From the NCBI GenBank assembly GCA_018896355.1, contig JAHIMW010000074.1, forward strand, positions 1 to 20,078: 20,078 nt of DNA, read 5' to 3'. Source of the DNA: Pseudomonadota bacterium (GTDB lineage: Bacteria; Desulfobacterota; Syntrophia; Syntrophales; UBA5619). Position numbers and translations under genes: made by a program. Positions 13,916 to 20,078 of this stretch are shown here, piece by piece; the stretch's first letter is position 1, and every line of letters begins with the position of its first letter. The notes under the pieces were generated by a model. It was not told the DNA's origin. It did not search any database and saw nothing but the letters and a program-made list of their open reading frames with translations.

Positions 13916-14907
13916 ACGGTCTGATGGTGGTCGACGACGAAGAGGGGGTGCGCCGCTCCCTGAAGAAGGTGTTGGAGAGGGACGGTTACCGGATCGTCCT
14001 TGCCGAAAACGGGGAGGAGGCGCTCTCCATCATCCGCAGCGACGGCCGGGATATCGAGACGGTCATCTCCGATTACCGGATGCCGGGGATGGACGGTCTG
14101 GAGACGCTGATCGAGATCGGCCGGTTGAACACGGAGATCACCCGGATCATGCTGACCGGTTATGCGACGATGGCAAGCGCCATCGAGGCGGTCAACGAGG
14201 GGATCGACGGTTTCCTGACGAAGCCGTTCGAGAATGATGAGCTGCGGGCAAAGGTCCGGGAGTACAACATCAAGAAAAGGCTCAAGCAGTTCGTTTCGGA
14301 ACAGGTTCTCATCGAGCTTCAGAGAAGCGGTGCGGCCCTGCTGCCGAAGCGCGTGAACGTGAGCGTCCTGTTCACCGACATCCGGGGATTCACGAGCCTG
14401 TCCGAAAAGCTCAACCCCACCGAACTCTCTGATCTCCTCAATCTCCACTACTTCTCGCCTCTCGACGACATCATTTTCCGCCACAACGGGACGCTGGACA
14501 AGCATATCGGGGACAGCATCATGGGAATTTTCGGGGCGCCTGTCGGCGGCGGGGATGATGCCGGCCGGGCGGTGCAGGCTGCGCTGGCCATCCGTGAGGA
14601 GATCGCCGGAATCAATGAAAAGATCTCGGACGCGGAGCGGAGAATCTCCATCGGGATCGGAATTGCGACCGGTGATGTGATGGCCGGGATTTTCGGTTCA
14701 TCGCGGAAAAGGGAATACACCGTTCTCGGCGCAACCGTAAACCTTGCCTCGCGACTGGAGAATCTCGCACGGGCCAATCAGATCCTCATATGCGGCGAGA
14801 CGGCGCGTATCGTGGACAATCTCGTGAATCTGGAAAAAGTGCCCTCTCCCGTCATCCGCGGTCTTGCCAAACCTCCGGAGGTTTACAGCGTCCTCGGCAG
14901 GAAATGA
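13912..14907 (+). CDS. Response regulator with class III adenylate cyclase output
   Basis: A 331-residue, two-domain cytosolic protein. Residues 1-~120 are a receiver: acidic pair D8/D9, phospho-acceptor D54 in ISDYRMPGMDG, T82 and K104 in TKPF. A short helical linker (REYNIKKRLKQFVSEQVL) leads to a class III nucleotide cyclase. FTDIRGFTSLSE gives metal Asp D156, DKHIGDSIM gives substrate lysine K197 and second metal D201, and EYTVLGATVNLASRLE gives T270 (purine-contact position), N277 and R281. All catalytic positions are present, and Thr at the base-contact position is the class IIIb adenylate-cyclase pattern. The cognate kinase lies immediately upstream, so phosphorylation of D54 probably tunes cAMP output. 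Confidence 0.93.
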   Translation: MNGLMVVDDEEGVRRSLKKVLERDGYRIVLAENGEEALSIIRSDGRDIETVISDYRMPGMDGLETLIEIGRLNTEITRIMLTGYATMASAIEAVNEGIDGFLTKPFENDELRAKVREYNIKKRLKQFVSEQVLIELQRSGAALLPKRVNVSVLFTDIRGFTSLSEKLNPTELSDLLNLHYFSPLDDIIFRHNGTLDKHIGDSIMGIFGAPVGGGDDAGRAVQAALAIREEIAGINEKISDAERRISIGIGIATGDVMAGIFGSSRKREYTVLGATVNLASRLENLARANQILICGETARIVDNLVNLEKVPSPVIRGLAKPPEVYSVLGRK

Positions 14908-14915
14908 GAAAGACC

Positions 14916-14944
14916 TTGACAATTCACCCAGCCTGGTTTATGAA
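14916..14944 (+). promoter_or_regulatory. Sigma70-type promoter for initiator tRNA
   Basis: TTGACA -35 (14916-14921), 17-bp spacer, TATGAA -10 (14939-14944). Predicted start near 14951 is 25 bases before the mature tRNA end. Confidence 0.65.
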
Positions 14945-14975
14945 TCGCAGTCCAAAGGGAAAACGTGAACGGTGA

Positions 14976-15052
<77 letters not shown>

Positions 15053-15062
15053 AAACAATAAC

Positions 15063-15095
15063 AAGGGGTTACGGTTAAAATCGTGACCCCTTTTT
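15063..15095 (+). terminator. Intrinsic terminator after tRNA-fMet
   Basis: AAGGGGTTACG pairs with CGTGACCCCTT (11 bp, one G-U), loop of 8, followed by TTTTT. Confidence 0.8.
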
Positions 15096-15168
15096 CTTTG
15101 CATAAAAATCCATTTCCAACCCTATTTCCAACCTTCAGAGCAAAAAGAAACCCCACGGGAGGGGATAC

Positions 15169-15361
15169 CTTTTTTTTCTTTGCCTGCCCTATCAGATCAT
15201 TCATCGTCCGGCCTTCCTTCCTGGCCATGATTTTGAGCTGTACCCAAACGGTTTCGGATATTTTATGCCGATCCTCTCCATTTGATGGTCTTGATCCATA
15301 CAATCTCTTGCGCATCGCCGATCTCGTAAAGGATGCGCAGATTACCCATACGGAGCCGAGG
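15169..15361 (-). pseudogene. Remnant of a RelE/RHH-type toxin-antitoxin module
   Basis: One frame, ending TAA at 15263, reads MGNLRILYEIGDAQEIVWIK, resembling the C-terminal strands of RelE/ParE toxins (LR.g..RilYei). An overlapping frame from about ATG 15315 reads HKISETVWVQLKIMARKEGR followed by TMNDLIGQA, resembling ribbon-helix-helix antitoxin helices. The toxin N-terminus is missing: upstream in phase are stops and a C-rich repeat-like run. The antitoxin runs into a poly-A stretch and then into terminator and antisense-tRNA sequence. The pair is therefore not functional as seen. Family assignment is by eye and tentative. Confidence 0.35.
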
Positions 15362-15543
15362 TCACCATCTTTGGGGGGGGTTACGGGGGGCACAAACTCG
15401 TTTAGGTTTCCGTAGACGACCTGTAATGCAGGGACAACGGGGCCGCTTATTGCAGAAGGGTCCGTTCCAGGCCATTCTTCTTTTCAAGGCAAAACTTGGG
15501 GGAGAAGACCAGCAGGATTGCACCGGGAGGTTGAGAAATCAGA

Positions 15544-16002
15544 TCAAAGAGACTCCAGATAATCGTCGATCCTTTTTCTCAGGCGCTGGTAAATGTCGTT
15601 CACATGCTCTATCCCCTCTGCCATGCGTTCCCAGTCCAACTGAAATCCATAACCGTGATGGACCACATGACGGAATTTCCGGTAGGGCGCCAGGTCGGAC
15701 GACAGGGATTCGTCAAAAAGAACGGGCAAGGAAGGGAAGGGTGGTTCGCAGAATCGCCTGAAGAGCTCGACATGCCATATTTCCCCGGAAGGCAAGGGCA
15801 CATTGCTGTAACGGCTGATCCGCTTCAGAATATTTTCAATACCGCTGTAAAATTGCGCCAGGAATGCCGACGCCGCTGTTTTTTCACGGACCGATACTTC
15901 TCTTTCTTTGGCATCCTCGTGAAGAATGGATAGTTCGCGCAATACCGTCTCGATATTCTCAAGTTCGATGGCGATTTCTTCCCTCAGTTCTTCCGAGATC
16001 AT
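15544..16002 (-). CDS. HEPN-domain toxin (HepT-like)
   Basis: A 152-residue, all-helical protein. The sequence RHVVHHGY (R111, H116, Y118) matches the Rx4HxY ribonuclease motif of HepT-type HEPN toxins. It follows a helix with YSGIENILKRIS, typical of HEPN four-helix bundles. HepT-like toxins cleave RNA, and the cognate MNT antitoxin can AMPylate the motif tyrosine, which is present here (Y118). The start at 16002 overlaps the MNT stop (ATGA), so expression is coupled with antitoxin first. Which partner is toxic in this subfamily would need testing. It lies inside the tRNA-bounded island. Confidence 0.85.
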   Translation of the reverse strand: MISEELREEIAIELENIETVLRELSILHEDAKEREVSVREKTAASAFLAQFYSGIENILKRISRYSNVPLPSGEIWHVELFRRFCEPPFPSLPVLFDESLSSDLAPYRKFRHVVHHGYGFQLDWERMAEGIEHVNDIYQRLRKRIDDYLESL

Positions 16003-16268
16003 AGGAGAACCTTCCCTTTTTTCTCGATGTTCTGCGTGAAACGGGTTGCGGGAGTCAGAGGGATGATATCAAAAGGGATGTCCAATTCGTCTTCAATTTT
16101 CGCCGCAAGTTCGAAGAGCTTCCATCCCGGAACGCCGTCACAGGCGATATCGACGTCACGGGCTGTCTGAGGGGTGTCCATGGCGCTGCCGAAGAGGATC
16201 AGCCGCGTTGCGCCATAGGACCTTGCCAGTTGAACAATTTTTTCAATTTTGGATGGATCGAAAGCCAT
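15999..16268 (-). CDS. MNT nucleotidyltransferase antitoxin (MntA-like)
   Basis: An 89-residue minimal nucleotidyltransferase. LFGSAM with G27-S28, then D38-V-D40 after nine residues, gives GSx9DxD, close to the usual GSx10DxD of MntA. A third carboxylate, D67 in PFDIIPL, fits the polymerase-beta fold metal site. The full catalytic set therefore looks intact. Known MntA proteins neutralise HepT by AMPylating its active-site tyrosine. I start at ATG 16268 (MAFDPSKIEKIV), preceded by GGAGGGG; nine further upstream residues are open but Gly/Pro-rich. It is the first gene of the pair, transcribed from the promoter at 16364-16392. Confidence 0.87.
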   Translation of the reverse strand: MAFDPSKIEKIVQLARSYGATRLILFGSAMDTPQTARDVDIACDGVPGWKLFELAAKIEDELDIPFDIIPLTPATRFTQNIEKKGKVLL

Positions 16269-16363
16269 GGCCCCTCCTCCCCTTGGCGGTAACATCCTTA
16301 CCGTAAAACAATGACAATAATGCTTTGCAATGGAAATCGCTCATAAATGCTATTTTCTGAGTG

Positions 16364-16392
16364 ATTATCTCTTATTCTACTTCCGCTGTCAA
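16364..16392 (-). promoter_or_regulatory. Strong sigma70-type promoter for MNT-HEPN operon
   Basis: On the minus strand: perfect TTGACA -35 (16387-16392), 17-bp spacer, GATAAT -10 (16364-16369). Predicted start near 16357 leaves an ~89-base leader before ATG 16268. Confidence 0.7.
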
Positions 16393-16427
16393 TGGATCTT
16401 CTGACATGGATCTTCTGAGATCTTCTG
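16392..16427. repeat. Iterated GATCTTCTG repeats abutting the MNT-HEPN promoter
   Basis: ATGGATCTTCTGA occurs twice with 14-bp period (16392-16404, 16406-16418) and a third partial copy GATCTTCTG lies at 16419-16427. They directly adjoin the -35 on its upstream side. Such iterons are plausible operators for a toxin-antitoxin complex or another regulator. Confidence 0.55.
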
Positions 16428-17178
16428 GGTTCAGAAAAGAGGTCTGATAAAAAGCACACGATCCAAGAAGCGGTAGGCAAGGTTCGCGCCGGCCACCTGA
16501 CGGATGGCCGTTACGCCCCTTGCATCTTTTCGGTCCCCCCTTCATCCCCCCAAGGGGGAATTCCCGACCACCACCCAGAAGAGGCAAGGGCCACGCCAGC
16601 CCCTGACGGGTCTGTCATGTCCCTTGCTGCGGTACGCAAATGGCGCGCCAGTCTTCCGGGCTGTCATGCCGCCTGCAATCAGGGCACAGGCCGCGCCGCC
16701 GGGGTCGTCACGGCCCATGCATTTTCGGCAGGCGTCCCGCCAGCCCTCCAGCCCGTCACGTCATTTGCACTTTCTCCACGGACGGCTCCGCGTCCTCCGA
16801 TACCCCTTCTGTTCACTCATTACCACACCCTTGATAGCCCCAATATCGGTGGAGTTAACCCCACAAATCTCAAAACCGGCAACTTTTACTTGGTCCACTG
16901 AAAAAACAAGATGGGTCCATTTATTATCGGCGGTGGCATGAATCGTCCTCCGCTACGCTCAGGACGAGACACGTCTCCCTTTCGCGCCCTCGCCCTCGAG
17001 ACCGCTGACGCGGACTCCAGGGCGCCGAATGGCCTCAAACTCCGGTCGAGACCGTCCGATCGGGCACGGGATCGTGAACCCCTGAGCAACAAGAGATTAT
17101 CAATGATGACAACAAAGATCGCGGTGACATTTAACGAGGAGCGTTTTTCCGCGGGCTTGATTTATCGGCATTCTGCCT
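16428..17178. other. Island segment without a confident gene
   Basis: About 750 bp without a convincing coding frame. It contains GC-rich hairpins (GGCCA/TGGCC near 16490-16510), a fragment CCTTCATCCCCCCAAGGGGG near 16543 resembling the G/C-block elements elsewhere, and CGTCCT-ccgctacgctc-AGGACG near 16945, a palindrome of a kind widespread in bacterial intergenic repeats. On the minus strand a 58-codon-scale open stretch reads VKVAGFEICGVNSTDIGAIK followed by GVVMSEQKGY and then stops at ~16765; I cannot assign it and no start is evident. It is best read as decayed mobile DNA. Confidence 0.4.
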
Positions 17179-17193
17179 CTCTCCCCGCTACCA
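17179..17193 (+). repeat. Right att-like direct repeat
   Basis: An exact 15-bp copy of the initiator tRNA 3' end, CTCTCCCCGCTACCA. The sequence before it does not form a tRNA, so this is a fragment rather than a second gene. Confidence 0.6.
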
Positions 17194-17202
17194 TAGAATT
17201 AC

Positions 17203-17232
17203 AAGGGGTTAGATGAGAATCTGACCCTTTTT
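17203..17232 (+). terminator. Intrinsic terminator downstream of right att-like repeat
   Basis: AAGGGGTTAGAT pairs with ATCTGACCCTTT (12 bp, two G-U pairs) around a GAGA tetraloop, running into TTTTT. It is related in sequence to the terminator after the tRNA. Confidence 0.7.
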
Positions 17233-17479
17233 CCTTTATGTAGCAAAGTGAATTCCAACCTCCCGTAAGAAGTACCGCCCGGAGAAATCCAGGGGGGCCT
17301 AATGTAGCGCGTTCTGGTTTCCCGCTTTGGTCTTAGTGAAGGGCGCATTCAAGATTCAGAAGCTTTACACATATTTTATCGTCTGTGGTAAACTGTCACT
17401 CCAGACAGGCTGAGGGCCGATGGTTTGCCCGCTTCGCTGCGGGATGTTTTTGTGCCAGACAAGGAAGGGAAGTGCCGCC

Positions 17480-18907
17480 ATGAAAACAGAGTTCAGGAAA
17501 AAAACGAAGATCGTCGCCACAATCTCCGACAGGCGTTGCGACGTGCCGTTCCTCACGGCGCTCCACCACGCCGGGATGGACGTGGTGAGACTCAACACCG
17601 CCCATCAGGATATCGATGGCTCTCTGGAGGTGATCCGGAACGTCCGGCAAGTGTCCGAACATCTTGCCCTGATGATCGACACCAAGGGGCCGGAGGTCCG
17701 GACCACCCCCGTAGCGGAGGCCATCATCCTGGCGAAGGGGGATCTCGTCACCTTGCGGGGCGATCCGAAAAAGGAATCGACCCGAGAAGGCGTCTACGTC
17801 AGCTACCGGGGGTTTGTCGACGAGGTGCCGGTGCACAGCCATCTGCTGATCGACGACGGGTACCTGGACCTTCAGGTTCGGGAGAAGAAAGGGGATACGC
17901 TGATCTGTGTGGCGCAAAACGACGGTCGGATTGAAGGGCGCAAGAGTGTCAACGTCCCGAAGGTGAAATTCAACCTCCCCTCCCTCAACGAGAAGGACCG
18001 GCGGTACATCCGGTTCGCCATCGAGCAGGAGGCCGATTTCATCGCCCATTCCTTCGTGCGCAGCAAGGAGGACGTCCTGGCCATTCAGGTCCTGCTGGAC
18101 GAGCGCAAAAGCCCGATCCGGATCATCGCCAAGATCGAAAACCAGGAAGGGGTCGACCACATCGATGAGATACTCGATCACGTCTACGGCGTGATGGTCG
18201 CCCGCGGGGATCTGGCCGTCGAGATCCCCTACGAACGGATACCCGGCATCCAGAAGATGCTCATCAACAAATGCATCTCCCGCCGCAAGCCGGTCATCAT
18301 CGCGACCCAGATGCTCCATTCGATGATTCGCAACCCGCGTCCCACCAGGGCCGAAGTCAGCGACATCGCCAACGCCATCTACGGCAAAACCGACGCGATC
18401 ATGCTAAGCGGCGAAACCGCCGGCGGTCAGTACCCGTTGGAGGCGGTGCAGACCATGGCCCGGGTAGCTGCCGAAGTCGAGAAGTCGCGGAGCGACATCC
18501 ACGACGCGCCGACGGTCGTTCTGACCAACGAACGGTCGGCCTTCCTGACCAAGACGGCAGTGGAGGCCGCCCTCAAACTCAACGCCCGGGCGATCATCGC
18601 CGACACCTCTTCGGGGAACTCCATCCGCAACATGGCCGGTTTCCGAGGCCGCAAGCCGATCTTTGCCCACTGCTACGACCGGCAGGTGGTCAGGCGTCTT
18701 TCCCTTTCGTTCGGCGTCTTTGCCGAATATATCGACAAGACGAAGGACAGCCGGGACTTTGTTCACCGGGCGCTGATGAGCCACATGAACAGCGGCGCCC
18801 TCCGGGAAGAGGATCTCGTCGTCGTGATTGCCGGGAACTTTGGCGAACGTTTCGGGACCTCATTCATCGAGATCAGTCCCGTGAAGCTGCTCCTGACGGA
18901 GAAATAG
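17480..18907 (+). CDS. pyk: Pyruvate kinase
   Basis: A 475-residue glycolytic enzyme forming pyruvate and ATP from phosphoenolpyruvate and ADP. Key segments are KTKIVATISD, GMDVVRLNTAHQ, MIDTKGPEVRT (D67, T68, E72), AKIENQEG (catalytic lysine), VMVARGDLAVEIPYERIP, IIATQMLHSM and TDAIMLSGETAGGQYP. A B-domain insertion and C-terminal regulatory domain (TKTAVEAALKLNARAI) are complete. It is divergent from the textbook type: NTAH replaces NFSH, so the usual K+-ligand Ser is Ala, and ISDRRC replaces IGPAS. E72 in GPE suggests K+ dependence is retained. The start at ATG 17480 has AAGGGA upstream; an open extension to 17420 lacks homology. Upstream, TTTACA (17364) with GTAAAC 18 bp later is a weak promoter candidate. 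Confidence 0.93.
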   Translation: MKTEFRKKTKIVATISDRRCDVPFLTALHHAGMDVVRLNTAHQDIDGSLEVIRNVRQVSEHLALMIDTKGPEVRTTPVAEAIILAKGDLVTLRGDPKKESTREGVYVSYRGFVDEVPVHSHLLIDDGYLDLQVREKKGDTLICVAQNDGRIEGRKSVNVPKVKFNLPSLNEKDRRYIRFAIEQEADFIAHSFVRSKEDVLAIQVLLDERKSPIRIIAKIENQEGVDHIDEILDHVYGVMVARGDLAVEIPYERIPGIQKMLINKCISRRKPVIIATQMLHSMIRNPRPTRAEVSDIANAIYGKTDAIMLSGETAGGQYPLEAVQTMARVAAEVEKSRSDIHDAPTVVLTNERSAFLTKTAVEAALKLNARAIIADTSSGNSIRNMAGFRGRKPIFAHCYDRQVVRRLSLSFGVFAEYIDKTKDSRDFVHRALMSHMNSGALREEDLVVVIAGNFGERFGTSFIEISPVKLLLTEK

Positions 18908-18981
18908 CCCTGCCGATGAAAACTCATTCGGAGAACTGGGCATGAAATGAGGTCTATCAGGAAAAGAGGTTGAATCAAGTC

Positions 18982-19980
18982 ATGGCAGGCAATCGTATGG
19001 ATCCATTCTGGGAGAGAATCCGGGCAGATTCCATGTCCGGGACGGGGATCAACGCGGAAGATGCACTGGCGGTCCTGAGGCTGCCCCAGGCGGAGATATG
19101 GTCTCTTCTGGAGATATCGCAAAGGGTGCGCCACCATTTCAAAGGGGATCAGATCAGGCTTTGCTCCATTGTCAACGCCAAATCAGGCCTTTGCTCGGAG
19201 GACTGCGCCTTCTGCTCGCAGTCTATCCGGTCCCAAGCCTCGATCGAAAAATATCCCCTCATGGAGGAGGAAGAGATCGTGGCGGCCGCCCGGGACGCCA
19301 AGCAGCAGGGGGCGAGAGAGTTTTCCATCGTCACCTCGGGGTTTTCGATGCAGAGCAATCGGGAACTGGAACGGGTGGGGAATGCGATCGCGCGGATCAG
19401 GACCGACGTGGGGCTTGAAACCTGCGTCAGCCTGGGGATGCTCTCCGCCGAAAACATCTCCTTCCTCCTCTCGCGGGGTCTGCGATCGGTGCACCACAAT
19501 CTGGAAACCGCGCGCGGATTCTTCCCCTCCATATGCACCACCCACGATTACGAAGAGGACATCCGGGCGGTCCGCGATGCCAAGGCCGCCGGCGCTTGGG
19601 TCTGCTGCGGCGGCATTTTCGGCATCGGAGAGACATTCGAGGATCGGGTCGATCTGGCCATGACCTTCCGGGAGCTGGATGTGGACTCGATTCCCGTCAA
19701 TTTCCTCAATCCGATCGAAGGAACCCCCCTCGACGGGATGTGCGACCTCACCCCTTTCGGCTGTCTCAAGATCATCGTCATGTTGCGGCTCTGTCATCCT
19801 TTGCGGGAGATCATCGTCTGCGGCGGTCGCGAGATGAACCTGCGGGACATGCAGGGACTCATCTTCGCCGCCGGGGCCACCGGAATGATGATCGGGAACT
19901 ACCTGACGACTTCCGGGCGTCCTGCCGAGGATGATCTGCGGATGATCCAAGACCTGGGTCTTGGCGTTCGATCGCTCTGA
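18982..19980 (+). CDS. bioB: Biotin synthase with atypical auxiliary cluster site
   Basis: A 332-residue radical SAM enzyme for the last step of biotin synthesis (sulfur insertion into dethiobiotin). The SAM cluster motif is CSEDCAFC (C71, C75, C78), followed by GLETCVSLGML (C148), HHNLET and CCGGIFGIGET (C208, C209), and it ends near FAAGATGMMIGNYLTT. In E. coli BioB the [2Fe-2S] cluster is held by C97, C128, C188 and R260. Here the C97 position is S115 (FSIVTSG) and the R260 position is I278 (IVCGGRE), while extra cysteines occur at 61, 209, 254, 261, 271 and 280. This fits the type II BioB described for obligate anaerobes with a [4Fe-5S] auxiliary cluster. I start at ATG 18982; TTG 18970 is possible. 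It sits downstream of pyk with an 74-bp gap. Confidence 0.92.
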   Translation: MAGNRMDPFWERIRADSMSGTGINAEDALAVLRLPQAEIWSLLEISQRVRHHFKGDQIRLCSIVNAKSGLCSEDCAFCSQSIRSQASIEKYPLMEEEEIVAAARDAKQQGAREFSIVTSGFSMQSNRELERVGNAIARIRTDVGLETCVSLGMLSAENISFLLSRGLRSVHHNLETARGFFPSICTTHDYEEDIRAVRDAKAAGAWVCCGGIFGIGETFEDRVDLAMTFRELDVDSIPVNFLNPIEGTPLDGMCDLTPFGCLKIIVMLRLCHPLREIIVCGGREMNLRDMQGLIFAAGATGMMIGNYLTTSGRPAEDDLRMIQDLGLGVRSL

Positions 19981-20078
19981 TCTCCGCGAAGGTGAAGGTC
20001 AAAGGTCCGGGGACAATTCATCTCCTAACCCTTTTTGTGGCGCGACCTTTGAAAAACTCGCCATTTGTCATTGCGAGG
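19981..20078. repeat. Repeat-like tail downstream of bioB
   Basis: TCAAAGGTC (19998-20006) and its exact reverse complement GACCTTTGA (20045-20053) form an inverted repeat around a segment containing GGGGACAATT. The window ends with TTGTCATTGCGAGG, the opening of a palindromic repeat common in many bacterial genomes. No gene is visible. Confidence 0.4.

Larger units (their letters stand above)
15053..17193. mobile_element. Decayed tRNA-fMet-associated genomic island
   Basis: A 2.1-kb stretch bounded by the tRNA 3' end and its exact 15-bp copy, the expected footprint of tRNA-site integration. It holds a HEPN-MNT toxin-antitoxin pair, remnants of another toxin-antitoxin module and ~750 bp of non-coding, repeat-like DNA, between otherwise housekeeping genes. 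No integrase gene is detectable, so it is either a deletion remnant or was carried in trans. Confidence 0.5.

Noticed and set aside
16860..16920. Possible insertion-sequence end (TTACTTGGTCCACTG)
   Set aside because: It looks like an IS terminus but has no partner inverted repeat or transposase fragment that I can identify.
17100..17193. Second, degenerate tRNA-Met gene ending at the right att-like repeat
   Set aside because: Upstream of the 15-bp match no D arm or anticodon arm can be formed, so only the 3' end is duplicated.
17364..17393. Promoter for pyruvate kinase
   Set aside because: TTTACA and GTAAAC at 18-bp spacing are too weak to list as a feature; mentioned only in the gene entry.

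Overview
This window carries bacterial chromosomal DNA at roughly 58-60% G+C. The gene content points to an anaerobic Desulfobacterota (former Deltaproteobacteria), plausibly Syntrophus/Smithella-like. Supporting signs are a biotin synthase lacking two residues of the aerobic-type auxiliary cluster site, a pyruvoyl-dependent arginine decarboxylase, an FmdB-type zinc ribbon, and an adenylate kinase of the form I associate with sulfate reducers. The taxonomic call is inference from protein character, not a marker-gene placement.

Layout. Bases 1-4471 read leftward: hemW (cut by the window edge), lepA, a possible 45-codon ORF, a secreted DUF1161-type protein, adk and an fmdB-type gene. A class I aminotransferase (4782-5963, +) converges on an acylphosphatase gene (-). 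Next come ligA and a small conserved-looking gene (-), transcribed from a good sigma70-type promoter at 8850-8878. From about 9104 the rightward block holds a HIT hydrolase, a LapA-domain membrane protein, agmatinase (speB), pyruvoyl arginine decarboxylase (pdaD), a membrane histidine kinase, a receiver-adenylate cyclase and the initiator tRNA. After a 2.1-kb island, pyruvate kinase and bioB close the window.

How genes work together. PdaD and SpeB form a two-step route from arginine through agmatine to putrescine. The histidine kinase and receiver-cyclase overlap by 4 bp and should form a phosphorelay controlling cAMP synthesis. Many operon pairs here join by ATGA overlaps (lepA/hemW, HIT/lapA, kinase/cyclase, MNT/HEPN), and this helps reconstruct one insertion event.

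Most notable structure. (1) Two related ~110-bp C-rich/G-rich inverted-repeat cores sit in opposite orientation at 6282-6390 and 10890-11000. The first is bracketed by a perfect 10-bp direct repeat; removing it would restore an ATGA overlap between ligA and acyP. (2) The 3' end of the initiator tRNA is duplicated at 17179-17193, bracketing a decayed island that carries a HEPN-MNT toxin-antitoxin pair with its own strong promoter and iterated upstream repeats. (3) hemW contains an in-frame 39-bp near-perfect palindrome. (4) A 29-bp direct repeat with a 32-bp spacer resembles a minimal type I-E CRISPR unit. (5) BioB lacks the Cys and Arg that bind the classical [2Fe-2S] cluster.
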